Positions 1-5,688 are shown, numbered from the stretch's first letter. The stretch: 10,094 nt of DNA from CAYGVT01 sp964353355 (GCA_964353355.1 CAYGVT010000013.1:1-10094), one strand, 5' to 3'. Notes: a model not told the origin generated them from the letters alone. Program-made: numbers and translations.

Positions 1-198
1 CGACTTGATGACGTACACCTTCCCGTCCTTCTCACCAACGTTCTCGGGGTGGCGGGCCTTGTACTCCTCGAACTCCCTCTCGATGGCCTCCTTCTCCCTG
101 CGGAGCCTCTCGTTCTCTCGTTTGAGCTGCTCGTTCTCGCGACGGAGGCGTTCGACCTCGTCCTTCCCGAGGCGCTCGTGCTTCGGTGGCTGGGTCAT
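1..198 (-). CDS. Transposase-like protein, N-terminal coiled coil (3' end outside window)
   Basis: Only the first 66 codons are in the window; the frame runs open to position 1. The ATG (198-196) overlaps the TGA of the upstream DUF2080 gene as ATGA, so the two are probably translationally coupled. Residues 9-44 are a highly charged coiled coil with repeated L/E/R heptads (RLRRENEQLKRENERLRRE), followed by ARHPENVGEKDGKVYVIKS. A leucine/glutamate coiled coil ahead of the catalytic part is typical of IS66-type transposases, and the DUF2080 neighbour supports a transposase. No catalytic DDE residues are visible because they would lie outside the window. Family assignment is inference; coding status is well supported. 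Any other coiled-coil protein encoded by the same element is the alternative. Confidence 0.6.
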   Translation of the reverse strand, partial: MTQPPKHERLGKDEVERLRRENEQLKRENERLRREKEAIEREFEEYKARHPENVGEKDGKVYVIKS

Positions 199-353
199 TC
201 GTCCACCACGACGAGGTATACGGTCCGGCCGAGATGTTCCTTTGGGCAGTCGACCTTGGCCGAGTTGCCGAAGGGGGTGACCTTTCGGATGTAGAAGCCG
301 AGGATGTTCCTGAGGGTGAGCTCGGAGGCGGTTTTCATGGGTTTGTGCTTCAT
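195..353 (-). CDS. DUF2080 family transposase-associated protein
   Basis: Predicted 52-residue protein. The core RKVTPFGNSAKVDCPKEHLG followed by RTVYLVVVDE matches the DUF2080 (putative transposon-encoded) family, whose pattern is a short basic strand, T-x-F-G-N-S-A, a Pro-Lys turn and a hydrophobic C-terminal strand. This resembles AbrB/SpoVT swapped-hairpin DNA-binding proteins, so a role in binding element DNA or controlling transposase expression is plausible but unproven. I chose the ATG at 353-351. A second in-frame ATG at 338-336 would give a 47-residue protein that still contains the core. A perfect palindrome spans the first start codon (351-377). Its stop overlaps the start of the transposase-like gene. 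Family recognition is strong; function is unknown. Confidence 0.82.
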   Translation of the reverse strand: MKHKPMKTASELTLRNILGFYIRKVTPFGNSAKVDCPKEHLGRTVYLVVVDE

Positions 354-377
354 GGGATATCCATAGGATATCCCATG
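351..377. repeat. Perfect palindrome, 12-bp arms, at the DUF2080 start
   Basis: CATGGGATATCC (351-362), a 3-nt spacer ATA, then GGATATCCCATG (366-377). The arms are exact reverse complements. On the minus strand the palindrome ends exactly at the first ATG of the DUF2080 gene. It could be an operator bound by the DUF2080 protein, a subterminal transposase site, or an RNA hairpin hiding the start codon. Confidence 0.9.
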
Positions 378-518
378 TAGATGAATCTTTCGGTCTGAAT
401 TCCGAATGTGGAACCAGGATGCTTCAGACGGCTGACCATTTACGCCGCGCCCCAAGGATAAAATACGGCGCATGCCCCTATCGAGGGAGCCCATCGTCGG
501 GCAGAGGCGCCGAGGAGC
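378..518 (+). promoter_or_regulatory. Promoter region of the CitD-like operon
   Basis: AT-rich for this genome. A TATA-like box AAGGATAAAATACGG (454-468) lies about 55 nt before the ATG at 519, predicting a transcript start near 485-490 and a leader of roughly 30 nt. GAGG at 504-507 and GAGGAG at 512-517 are possible SD elements. A second imperfect inverted repeat, TTCGG (389-393) and CCGAA (402-406) separated by 8 nt, lies between the element palindrome and this promoter. Nothing else is seen here. Confidence 0.5.
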
Positions 519-794
519 ATGGAGAGGGTCGCTGGCCGGGCCGGCAGGGTCGAGAGGGGCGACGCGGAGGTCGAGTTCGAGGGCGCGGACCGCGGGCTCG
601 AGGTCATGGTCGTGCCGGCCTCGCCCCGGGAGGGGAGGACGGACGGGGAGCGGCTCGAGGCGGCCGCGCGGGAGCTGCTCGCGGACCTCGACATCGTCGC
701 CGGCCGCGTCACGGTCCGCGACCACGGCGCGCCCGAGTGGGTCGTCAGGGCCCGCCTGGAGAGCGCGGTCGGGCGCGCGGGGGTGAGGCGATGA
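519..794 (+). CDS. CitD-like protein (citrate lyase acyl carrier / gamma subunit homologue), prosthetic-group serine absent
   Basis: Predicted 91 residues; CitD is usually about 98. The C-terminal half (VTVRDHGAPEWVVRARLES, then AVGRAG) matches the CitD signature of a V-x-DKGAL-x-x-x-x-RAR-x-x-A core. The N-terminus AGRVERGD aligns with AGTLES(S/G)D of CitD, but the serine that carries the phosphoribosyl-dephospho-CoA arm is Arg13 here and the next position is Gly14. Without that serine the protein cannot be a conventional acyl carrier. CitD normally carries acyl groups between CitF and CitE in citrate lyase. No CitF, CitC, CitX or CitG gene is in the window. It is first in an operon: its TGA overlaps the ATG of the CitE-like gene (ATGA at 791-794). 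Homology to CitD is my reading by eye; function is unknown. It may be a decaying or repurposed subunit. Confidence 0.75.
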   Translation: MERVAGRAGRVERGDAEVEFEGADRGLEVMVVPASPREGRTDGERLEAAARELLADLDIVAGRVTVRDHGAPEWVVRARLESAVGRAGVRR

Positions 795-1312
795 GCGTGC
801 GACCGACGATGCTCTCCATCCCTGGCGACTCCCCGGTCGCGCTCGCTGCCGGGTCGCAAGGGTCGAGGATGGTCGTGCTGGACCTGGAGGCGGTCGAGAA
901 GGGGGAGCGCGACGCGGCGCGCACGCTCGTGCGCTACGCGCTCGAGCACGTCGACTGGGGCGACGCGGAGGTGCTCGTGCGCATCGCCCCCCTCTCGACC
1001 CCCGATGGCGCCCTGGACCTGCAGGAGGTCGCCCACCTCGCGAGCGGCATCGTGCTACCGGGCACGCGCGCCCCGGAGGACGTGCGCGCGGCGTCCGAGG
1101 CCCTCGACACCATCGAGGCCGAGCGGGGGTTGCCCCAGGGCAGCATAGGCATAGTGCCCGTCCTCGCGACGGCCAAGGCCGTGCGCGCCGCCCCGGACAT
1201 CCTCGCCGCGAGCCCGCGCGTGCTCTCCCTCATGTTCGGACCGGGCGGCACCGGCTCGCCCATGGATGGGGCGCACGGGGCTGCGAGGCGCAAGAGGCCC
1301 CCAGGGGTGTGA
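791..1312 (+). CDS. Truncated CitE-like protein (HpcH/HpaI aldolase / citrate lyase beta family), probably a pseudoenzyme
   Basis: Predicted 173 residues against about 290-300 for CitE. Family features are clear: PTMLSIPGDSP near the N-terminus (CitE RRSMLFVPG), VVLDLEAVEKGERDAARTLV (CitE DLEDAV-x-x-x-EKDAAR, one residue shorter), VRIAPLSTPDGALDLQEV (CitE VR-x-N) and PDILAASPRVLSLMFG (CitE ASPR-x-x-x-x-FG). Residues expected to bind the metal are missing: the Glu of the IETA-like motif is Ala in VLATAKAV, and homology ends at LMFG just where the AEDY aspartate should be, followed by about 27 unrelated residues. There is no room for the missing third of the barrel before the next gene at 1317, so this is not a simple frameshift. 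ATG 791 follows GGGGGTGAGG (SD-like) and overlaps the CitD-like stop. Either a repurposed half-barrel partner of the CitD-like protein or a decaying gene. Confidence 0.75.
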   Translation: MSVRPTMLSIPGDSPVALAAGSQGSRMVVLDLEAVEKGERDAARTLVRYALEHVDWGDAEVLVRIAPLSTPDGALDLQEVAHLASGIVLPGTRAPEDVRAASEALDTIEAERGLPQGSIGIVPVLATAKAVRAAPDILAASPRVLSLMFGPGGTGSPMDGAHGAARRKRPPGV

Positions 1313-1316
1313 CGAG

Positions 1317-2435
1317 ATGGTCACCAAGCAGGACGTCAGGAGGCTCGCGGGCGAGGTCGGTTTCGACCTCGTGCGCGTGACGACCGCGGACCCCTTCGCG
1401 GACTGGGCACGCGCGGTCAAGGAGCGCATCGCCAAGGGCCTCGTGCCGCACGAGTCGCTGCAGAACGAGGAGCCCTTCCGGCAGCCGGACGACTGGGCCG
1501 ACCCAGTGCGCAACCTGGAGGGCGCGAGGTCGGTCCTGGTCGTGGGGCTCCAGTACCTCGTCCGGCCCTTCGAGCATGACCCGGACGAGCGCGTGCTCCG
1601 GGGGCGGCTCGCCAGGCAGGGCTGGCGCGACGTCTACGGGGACCTCTATGCGAGGCGCGACCGTCTCGTCGACCGGCTCTCCCAGCTCGGCGCGAGGTGC
1701 GCGAAGCGGCCCTGCCTCCCCAACAAGCCCGCGATGACGAGGTCGGGCATGGGCACCTACGGCATGAACGGCGTCATCCATACGCGCGAGCACGGCTCAT
1801 GGGTCGTGGCAACGACCATCGCCACGGACATTGTGCTCGAGCCCGACGCGCAGGTCGAGCCGACGTGCGACGGTTGTCGCGCGTGCATCGAGGCCTGCCC
1901 CACCGGGGCCATAGTGCGGCCCTACACGGTGGACGTGGGCAGGTGCCTCACGCACGTGCTCGCGTCCACGGGCACCATCCCCAGGGAGCTGCGGCCGCAC
2001 GTGGGCGACCGCGTCAACGGCTGCGACGCGTGCCAGGAGGCGTGCCCGATGAACCGGACGGTCGAGCCGCGCGCGGAGGACCTCACGAACCCGAGGAAGG
2101 CGTGGACCGAGCGGCCCGCCCTCCTGCAGCTGCTCAACGTCTCGGACAAGGAGTTCAAGCACACCTTCAACGACCTGGACCTCTACCGTGCCGAGCCTCA
2201 GCTCATGCAGCGCAACGCGCTGGTGGCGCTCGGCAACCTGCACGACCCCTCCGCGGTGGCGCAGGTGGTAAGGGCCCTCAAGGGGCCCAACGCGATGCTG
2301 CGCGCGCACGCCGCGTGGGCGCTGGGCAGCATCGGCGGGACGGCCACGAAGCGCGCGCTCAAGGACGCCTCGCTCACCGAGGAGGACGACGCGGTCCTCG
2401 AGGAGATCGACGAGGCGCTGCAGGCGGCGAGATGA
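1317..2435 (+). CDS. QueG-like reductase with two [4Fe-4S] clusters and C-terminal HEAT-like repeats
   Basis: Predicted 372 residues, close to QueG length. The ATG at 1317 follows GGGGTG (1305-1310) and lies 4 nt after the CitE-like stop; an ORF start at 1266 is possible but would overlap that gene. All eight cluster cysteines are present: C184, C187, C190 and C194 (CDGCRACIEACP), C210 (GRCLTH), then C236, C239 and C243 (CDACQEACP). The C-terminus (about 280-372) has QueG-type HEAT-like repeats, with RNALVALGNLHDP and LRAHAAWALGSIGG. QueG is a cobalamin enzyme reducing epoxyqueuosine in tRNA. However, the active-site segment DSAP-x-x-ER...AGLGWxGK of QueG reads KRPCLPNK...SGMGTYGMN here (130-151), so the catalytic Asp aligns with Lys130. 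Archaea normally make archaeosine, not queuosine. I infer a cobalamin/Fe-S reductase of the QueG superfamily with a different substrate. The operon links it to the CitD/CitE-like pair. Confidence 0.85.
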   Translation: MVTKQDVRRLAGEVGFDLVRVTTADPFADWARAVKERIAKGLVPHESLQNEEPFRQPDDWADPVRNLEGARSVLVVGLQYLVRPFEHDPDERVLRGRLARQGWRDVYGDLYARRDRLVDRLSQLGARCAKRPCLPNKPAMTRSGMGTYGMNGVIHTREHGSWVVATTIATDIVLEPDAQVEPTCDGCRACIEACPTGAIVRPYTVDVGRCLTHVLASTGTIPRELRPHVGDRVNGCDACQEACPMNRTVEPRAEDLTNPRKAWTERPALLQLLNVSDKEFKHTFNDLDLYRAEPQLMQRNALVALGNLHDPSAVAQVVRALKGPNAMLRAHAAWALGSIGGTATKRALKDASLTEEDDAVLEEIDEALQAAR

Positions 2436-2454
2436 GGCCGCCCACGCCGCAGGC

Positions 2455-2474
2455 CCCCCGGGCAGGCCCGGGGG
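2455..2474 (+). terminator. GC hairpin after the QueG-like gene
   Basis: CCCCCGGGC (2455-2463), AG, then GCCCGGGGG (2466-2474): 9-bp perfect arms with almost no loop, 20 nt after the TGA at 2433-2435. No T-tract follows, so whether it ends transcription in an archaeon is uncertain. Confidence 0.4.
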
Positions 2475-2649
2475 ACCCGTGATTGGCGGAGCCCGCAACG
2501 ACCTGGGCGGCGATGCTGACATGCACGGCCCTTTATATGCTGGCCCGCGGCGAAGGGGTCCGGACGCCTCTCGACCATATTTAGGGGGTGTTTATTTATA
2601 CACGTAATCGGAAACTATATATCTGGCCATTGACAAATAATAACACACT
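2475..2649 (+). promoter_or_regulatory. AT-rich leaderless promoter of the PKD surface protein
   Basis: A marked drop in GC from about 2525. The best TATA box is AACTATATATC (2613-2623), centred about 30 nt before the ATG at 2650, so transcription should begin at or next to the start codon and the mRNA is probably leaderless; no SD motif is present. An imperfect palindrome GTGTTTATTTATACAC (2588-2603, 6 of 8 pairs) lies just upstream in an operator-like position. A further TATA-like CTTTATATGC (2531-2540) has no matching gene close downstream. Confidence 0.6.
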
Positions 2650-3981
2650 ATGGCAAGGCCATCGATGCCGCTCCTGAAGGCCCGGGCCGCCCTGCTCGGG
2701 ACAATGGTCGCCCTCGTCGCGCTCATCGGGCTCGCCATGATGCTGGACCCGGGCGAGCCCGACGACTGGGGCATCGCGTGGGAGCGGCCGACCTCGATGT
2801 CCATCGACAGTGTCGAAACGGACGAGGAGGCCGACGGGTTCGCCATCACGCTCCACCTCTGGGACGCACAGGGCCGCGCGACGGAGTGGGACGGCACGCT
2901 CGAGGTCGAGCTCGCGGACGAGGACTGCCTCAAGGTCCACTGGACCTCGATGCATGTGGGCGCTGACGACTTCACGACCACGAGGAGGGGCGACGTTGTC
3001 GACACTTGCCACATCCTCCGGGTGCCGTTCGAGGCCCTCGACCACGTGACACCGCGCATGATGGACCACGCTGGGACGGACATCTCGGTGAGGGCCTCGT
3101 TCACCTTCGCGGACCAGACCCTCACGGCCGAGAGGTGGTGGTGGCCCCCGCCCGCCTCGCTCGTGGTGGAGGACGTGAGCGTGGACGAGGAGCTCGCGTG
3201 CGTCTTCGTGGACCTCGTGCTGCTCGACGACGCGGGGTGGAGCACCAAGCGCGGCGGCACGCTCAGGCTCGCGGTCGAGGACTCGACGGGCCTCGTGATG
3301 CACGACCGCACCTCGCCCGTGGCCGCGGGCGAGTTCAACCTCTTCGCGTTCTGGGACACCGGGTGGGTCTGGTACGGGACATGGGTGGACTTTGCCGACA
3401 TCCGCAGATCCAGCGACAGGCGCGAGGAGGGGCCCGACAACGGCTCGGGCAGGCGGATGCGCGTCACGGCATGGTTCGCTTACGAGGGTGGGGTTCTCGG
3501 GCAGGAGGACGCGACCGGTTGCGCGACCGTGGTGAGGATACCCGATGCGCTTCTCCTCCCGAACGGGGCGCCCCGCCCAAGCATGGAGACCGTCCAGGTG
3601 GGGCTCGCGGGCCGGCAGCACGACTTCGACGCCTCGGGCACGACCGACGACACGGGCGTCCGCGGCCTCCGGTACGAGTGGTCCTGGGGCGATGGTTCGC
3701 TGCGCGAGTGCACGGACGGGCCCTACGCGAACCACACGTTCACGCGCGCGGGCTCGTTCCTGGTCGAGCTGCGCGTCACCGACATCGAGGGCGCGACGGC
3801 ACTGGTGAACGCAAGCGTCAAGGTCCTGCGCGACCCCCGCCTGGACAGCGGCGATCTGCAGAACAACGAGCCGGGCGACCTCGTGGACGGGTCCTATCTC
3901 TTCGCGGTCATCGTTTATCGCGGCTCCGAATGGCCTGCGACGCCCGAATTGCTGACGGAGTGGGGCGACTCCCGTGGATGA
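2650..3981 (+). CDS. Membrane-anchored surface protein with duplicated beta region and PKD domain
   Basis: Predicted 443 residues. Residues 1-12 are basic, then 13-32 are hydrophobic (LLGTMVALVALIGLAMM), an uncleaved signal anchor or signal peptide; the rest is acidic and should be outside the cell. Two similar beta-rich stretches follow: about 48-169 (SIDSVETDEEADGFAITLHL; WDGTLEVEL) and about 170-300 (VVEDVSVDEELACVFVDLVL; RGGTLRLAV), separated by a tryptophan/proline segment RWWWPPP. A PKD domain occupies about 302-392, with ASGTTDD, YEWSWGDGS, HTFTRAGSFLVELRVTD and a final strand VNASVKVL. PKD domains are common in archaeal surface proteins and mediate protein or glycan contacts. A 50-residue tail follows with no second membrane segment. 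The gene is monocistronic with its own leaderless promoter and converges on the SHOCT gene 30 nt away. The specific ligand is unknown. Confidence 0.8.
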   Translation: MARPSMPLLKARAALLGTMVALVALIGLAMMLDPGEPDDWGIAWERPTSMSIDSVETDEEADGFAITLHLWDAQGRATEWDGTLEVELADEDCLKVHWTSMHVGADDFTTTRRGDVVDTCHILRVPFEALDHVTPRMMDHAGTDISVRASFTFADQTLTAERWWWPPPASLVVEDVSVDEELACVFVDLVLLDDAGWSTKRGGTLRLAVEDSTGLVMHDRTSPVAAGEFNLFAFWDTGWVWYGTWVDFADIRRSSDRREEGPDNGSGRRMRVTAWFAYEGGVLGQEDATGCATVVRIPDALLLPNGAPRPSMETVQVGLAGRQHDFDASGTTDDTGVRGLRYEWSWGDGSLRECTDGPYANHTFTRAGSFLVELRVTDIEGATALVNASVKVLRDPRLDSGDLQNNEPGDLVDGSYLFAVIVYRGSEWPATPELLTEWGDSRG

Positions 3982-4011
3982 GCCTGCCCTCGTATCGGGG
4001 CCGTGGTCACG

Positions 4012-4422
4012 CTACAGCGCCCATCCCGCCCTGATTGCCTCGAGCGCGCTGCGGAACTGCTGCTCGGTGATCTCGCCCGTCGCCAGCCTCTGCTCGAGGA
4101 TGGCGATGGTCGCATCCGCGGGGGGCGCCTGCTGGACCGGGGGCATCTGGGGGTAGGCCGGTGGCAGTGGCGCGTAGGGCGCCTGCTCGGCCCGGCGCGT
4201 CCAGAGGCCTGGCATGAGGAGCAGGAAAAGAACGATGACGACGACGGGCGCGAGCAGGAGCAGCCATCCCCAGCCGAGGGAGCCGCCCATCATGCCAGAG
4301 CCCATCATCCCGAAGCCCATCATGCCCACCATCGCGAGGCCCCCGATGACGACGACCGCGACGACCAAGAGGACGACCGTCAGCAGCGCTGTGGATACCG
4401 TGTCGGTCTCGTTCGATTGCAT
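4012..4422 (-). CDS. SHOCT-domain small membrane protein with Met/Gly repeat
   Basis: Predicted 136 residues. Segment 1 (about 11-30, LLTVVLLVVAVVVIGGLAMV) and segment 2 (about 50-70, LGWGWLLLLAPVVVIVLFLL) are hydrophobic. Between them lies a methionine/glycine run, GMMGFGMMGSGMMGGS, encoded by tandem 15-nt repeats. A proline/tyrosine/glutamine linker (PYAPLPPAYPQMPPVQQAPP) leads to a C-terminal SHOCT helix pair (about 106-133: AILEQRLATGEITEQQFRSA). SHOCT is a short oligomerisation-type domain found at protein termini. The Met-rich loop could bind soft metals such as copper, but that is inference. ATG at 4422-4420; a TATA-like CTAAAAG lies 22-28 nt upstream, so the transcript has little or no leader. 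It is divergent from the GNAT gene and convergent with the PKD gene. Its role is unknown. Confidence 0.82.
   Translation of the reverse strand: MQSNETDTVSTALLTVVLLVVAVVVIGGLAMVGMMGFGMMGSGMMGGSLGWGWLLLLAPVVVIVLFLLLMPGLWTRRAEQAPYAPLPPAYPQMPPVQQAPPADATIAILEQRLATGEITEQQFRSALEAIRAGWAL
4285..4329. repeat. Three 15-nt tandem repeats encoding MGFGM-type units
   Basis: Units at 4285-4299, 4300-4314 and 4315-4329 all begin GCCCATCAT and differ only in the last bases. They encode the repeating Gly-x-Gly-Met-Met motif of the SHOCT protein, so unit number could vary by slippage. Confidence 0.8.
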
Positions 4423-4583
4423 CGCTCAGCCTACGCTGGCCGGCTTTTAGCCACTATCCCCGAAACGCGGGGGACGGGGGGGGGGGAGAGCCCGCGCCCC
4501 GCAGCCGCAGACGGGCCCCCGAGCGCGGGGCAGGAACGATTAACAGGTCGGGTGCGCATGCCCGTTCGCAAGGAGCGATCGGC
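4423..4583. promoter_or_regulatory. Divergent promoter region with an 11-G tract
   Basis: For the minus-strand SHOCT gene, a palindromic TATA-like GGCTTTTAGCC (4441-4451). For the plus-strand GNAT gene, a weak AT element ATTAACA (4540-4546) and a clear SD AAGGAG (4570-4575), 8 nt before the GTG at 4584. Between them, 4469-4486 is G5-AC-G11, a long homopolymer that could form a quadruplex or slip. No further gene is seen. Confidence 0.5.
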
Positions 4584-5399
4584 GTGGAGATAATCGACAT
4601 CACGCCCGAGCACGAGCGGGACTACCACGTGTGCCTCAAGCACTACTGGGACGAGGCCGCGAGCTGCATCGACCGCCGGGAGGAGTGGTACGAGCGCGCC
4701 AAGGCCCAGGGGCTGCGCGTGAAGCTAGCGCGCGACGACGACGGCGCCATCGCCGGCCAGGTGCAGTACATGCCCATCGAGAGCTCCTTCGTGGACGGCC
4801 GCGGGCTCTACTTCATCCTGTGCATCTGGGTGCACGGCTACGCGGAGGGCATCGGCGACCGGAGGGGGAAGGGCATAGGTGCCTCCCTTCTCGAGGCGGC
4901 GGAGGAGGATGCCCGCGGGCTCGGCGCGACGGGGATGGCCGCGTGGGGCCTGAAGAACGAGGAGTGGATGAACGCCCCCTGGTTCGAGCGCCACGGCTAC
5001 GGGGTCGCCGATACGGTCGGCGACAAGGCGCTCTTATGGAAGCCGTTCAAGGAGGGTGCGAAGCCGCCCCGGTGGGTGAAGGAGCACAGGCGCCCGACCC
5101 TCATCCAGGGCAAGGTCGTCGTCACCTCGCTCAACTCGGGCTGGTGCGTGTCCGCGAACGTTCTGCGCCACGCCGCGCGCATGGTCGCGTCCGAGTTCAG
5201 GGGCGACGTCGTGTACCAGGAGGTCGACACCTCCGACCGCGCCGTGATGCTGGAGTGGGGTAACGCGGACGCGCTCTACATCGACGGCGAGCGCGTGGAC
5301 GCGGGGGAGCCGCCGACGCACGACGCGCTCGAGGAGCTGGTGAGCGCGCGCATCAGGGAGCTCAGGCGGAGGGGCGTCGGCGTGAGGAAGGGGAAGTGA
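4584..5399 (+). CDS. GNAT acetyltransferase with C-terminal YoaP-like (thioredoxin-fold) domain
   Basis: Predicted 271 residues. The start is GTG 4584, supported by SD AAGGAG with 8-nt spacing. The N-terminal half is a GNAT fold: motif A is around LCIWVHGYAEGIGDRRGKGI then GASLLEAAEEDARGLG (about 76-112), containing the acetyl-CoA pyrophosphate loop R-x-G-K-G-I-G; WFERHGYGVAD (about 133-143) is the usual motif B end. The C-terminal part (about 173-262: QGKVVVTSLNSGWCVSANVL then a Val-Asp strand, LEWGNADALYIDGERVDAGE) resembles the YoaP-type extension of GNAT proteins, a thioredoxin-like fold with a single Cys in place of CxxC. The substrate is unknown; small-molecule or protein N-acetylation is possible. 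It stands alone, with about 290 nt to the next gene. The GNAT call is firm; the C-terminal domain call is moderate. Confidence 0.82.
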   Translation: MEIIDITPEHERDYHVCLKHYWDEAASCIDRREEWYERAKAQGLRVKLARDDDGAIAGQVQYMPIESSFVDGRGLYFILCIWVHGYAEGIGDRRGKGIGASLLEAAEEDARGLGATGMAAWGLKNEEWMNAPWFERHGYGVADTVGDKALLWKPFKEGAKPPRWVKEHRRPTLIQGKVVVTSLNSGWCVSANVLRHAARMVASEFRGDVVYQEVDTSDRAVMLEWGNADALYIDGERVDAGEPPTHDALEELVSARIRELRRRGVGVRKGK

Positions 5400-5679
5400 C
5401 GGAGGGCAATCCCAGGTCCTGCGGGCACCTCCAGATGCGCTGACGGGCTGGCGCTGTCATTCGCACGCACATCCACATCCCCAGATGCCGGAAGGGGGCG
5501 CTCCATGTCATCACGGGAGATTCATTCAATAAGGGTTATCTGCCCCCGATTGCCATAACGGCTTGCCGGTGGGCGGGCATGTCCGTCCTCCCGGACGCGA
5601 TGGGGGTTGGGACGTGGACCCTGCTTCAGGCCTTGGGTGCGCAAGGAGGAGGAGCGGTGGCCGGAGGCCGCGCGGGCGC
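5400..5679 (+). promoter_or_regulatory. Intergenic region upstream of the ectodomain membrane protein
   Basis: No convincing gene. ATTCAATAAGGGTTATCTG (5524-5542) is the most AT-rich stretch and a possible TATA region. Strong SD-like sequences AAGGAGGAGGAG (5643-5654) and GGAGG (5663-5667) precede the likely starts at 5680 and 5689. CCAGATGC occurs twice, about 50 nt apart. The downstream frame stays open back to a TTG at 5563, so the protein could start earlier. Confidence 0.35.
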
Positions 5680-5688
5680 GTGGCGGTC

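Larger units (their letters stand above)
1..377 (-). mobile_element. End of a transposon-like module (DUF2080 gene plus transposase-like gene)
   Basis: Two minus-strand genes joined by an ATGA overlap form what looks like the 5' end of an archaeal insertion element: a DUF2080 transposase-associated protein, then a coiled-coil protein resembling the N-terminus of an IS66-type transposase. The element continues past position 1. Its outer end is not defined. I placed the boundary at the palindrome ending at 377, but the true terminus could lie anywhere up to about 450, before the promoter of the next gene. No target duplication can be tested because the other end is missing. Confidence 0.55.

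Noticed and set aside
419..1312. Single 297-aa ORF covering the CitD-like and CitE-like region
   Set aside because: The CitE-like homology begins only at 791; upstream of that the frame is an Arg/Gly-rich shadow of the CitD-like gene, which lies in another frame.
2436..2649. Possible tRNA or small RNA in the intergenic region
   Set aside because: No T-loop (GGTTCGA-type) or cloverleaf could be built; the region is explained by a hairpin and an AT-rich promoter.
2592..3735. Long minus-strand ORFs (291 and 379 aa) opposite the PKD gene
   Set aside because: They are antisense frames of a GC-rich coding gene; the plus strand has a signal anchor, PKD motifs and a promoter, whereas the minus-strand products have low-complexity Arg/Pro/Ser content.
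4003..4593. 196-aa plus-strand ORF opposite the SHOCT gene
   Set aside because: It is the complement of the Met/Gly repeat and proline linker, seen as a His/Asp-rich low-complexity product; the minus strand has two membrane segments and the SHOCT motif.
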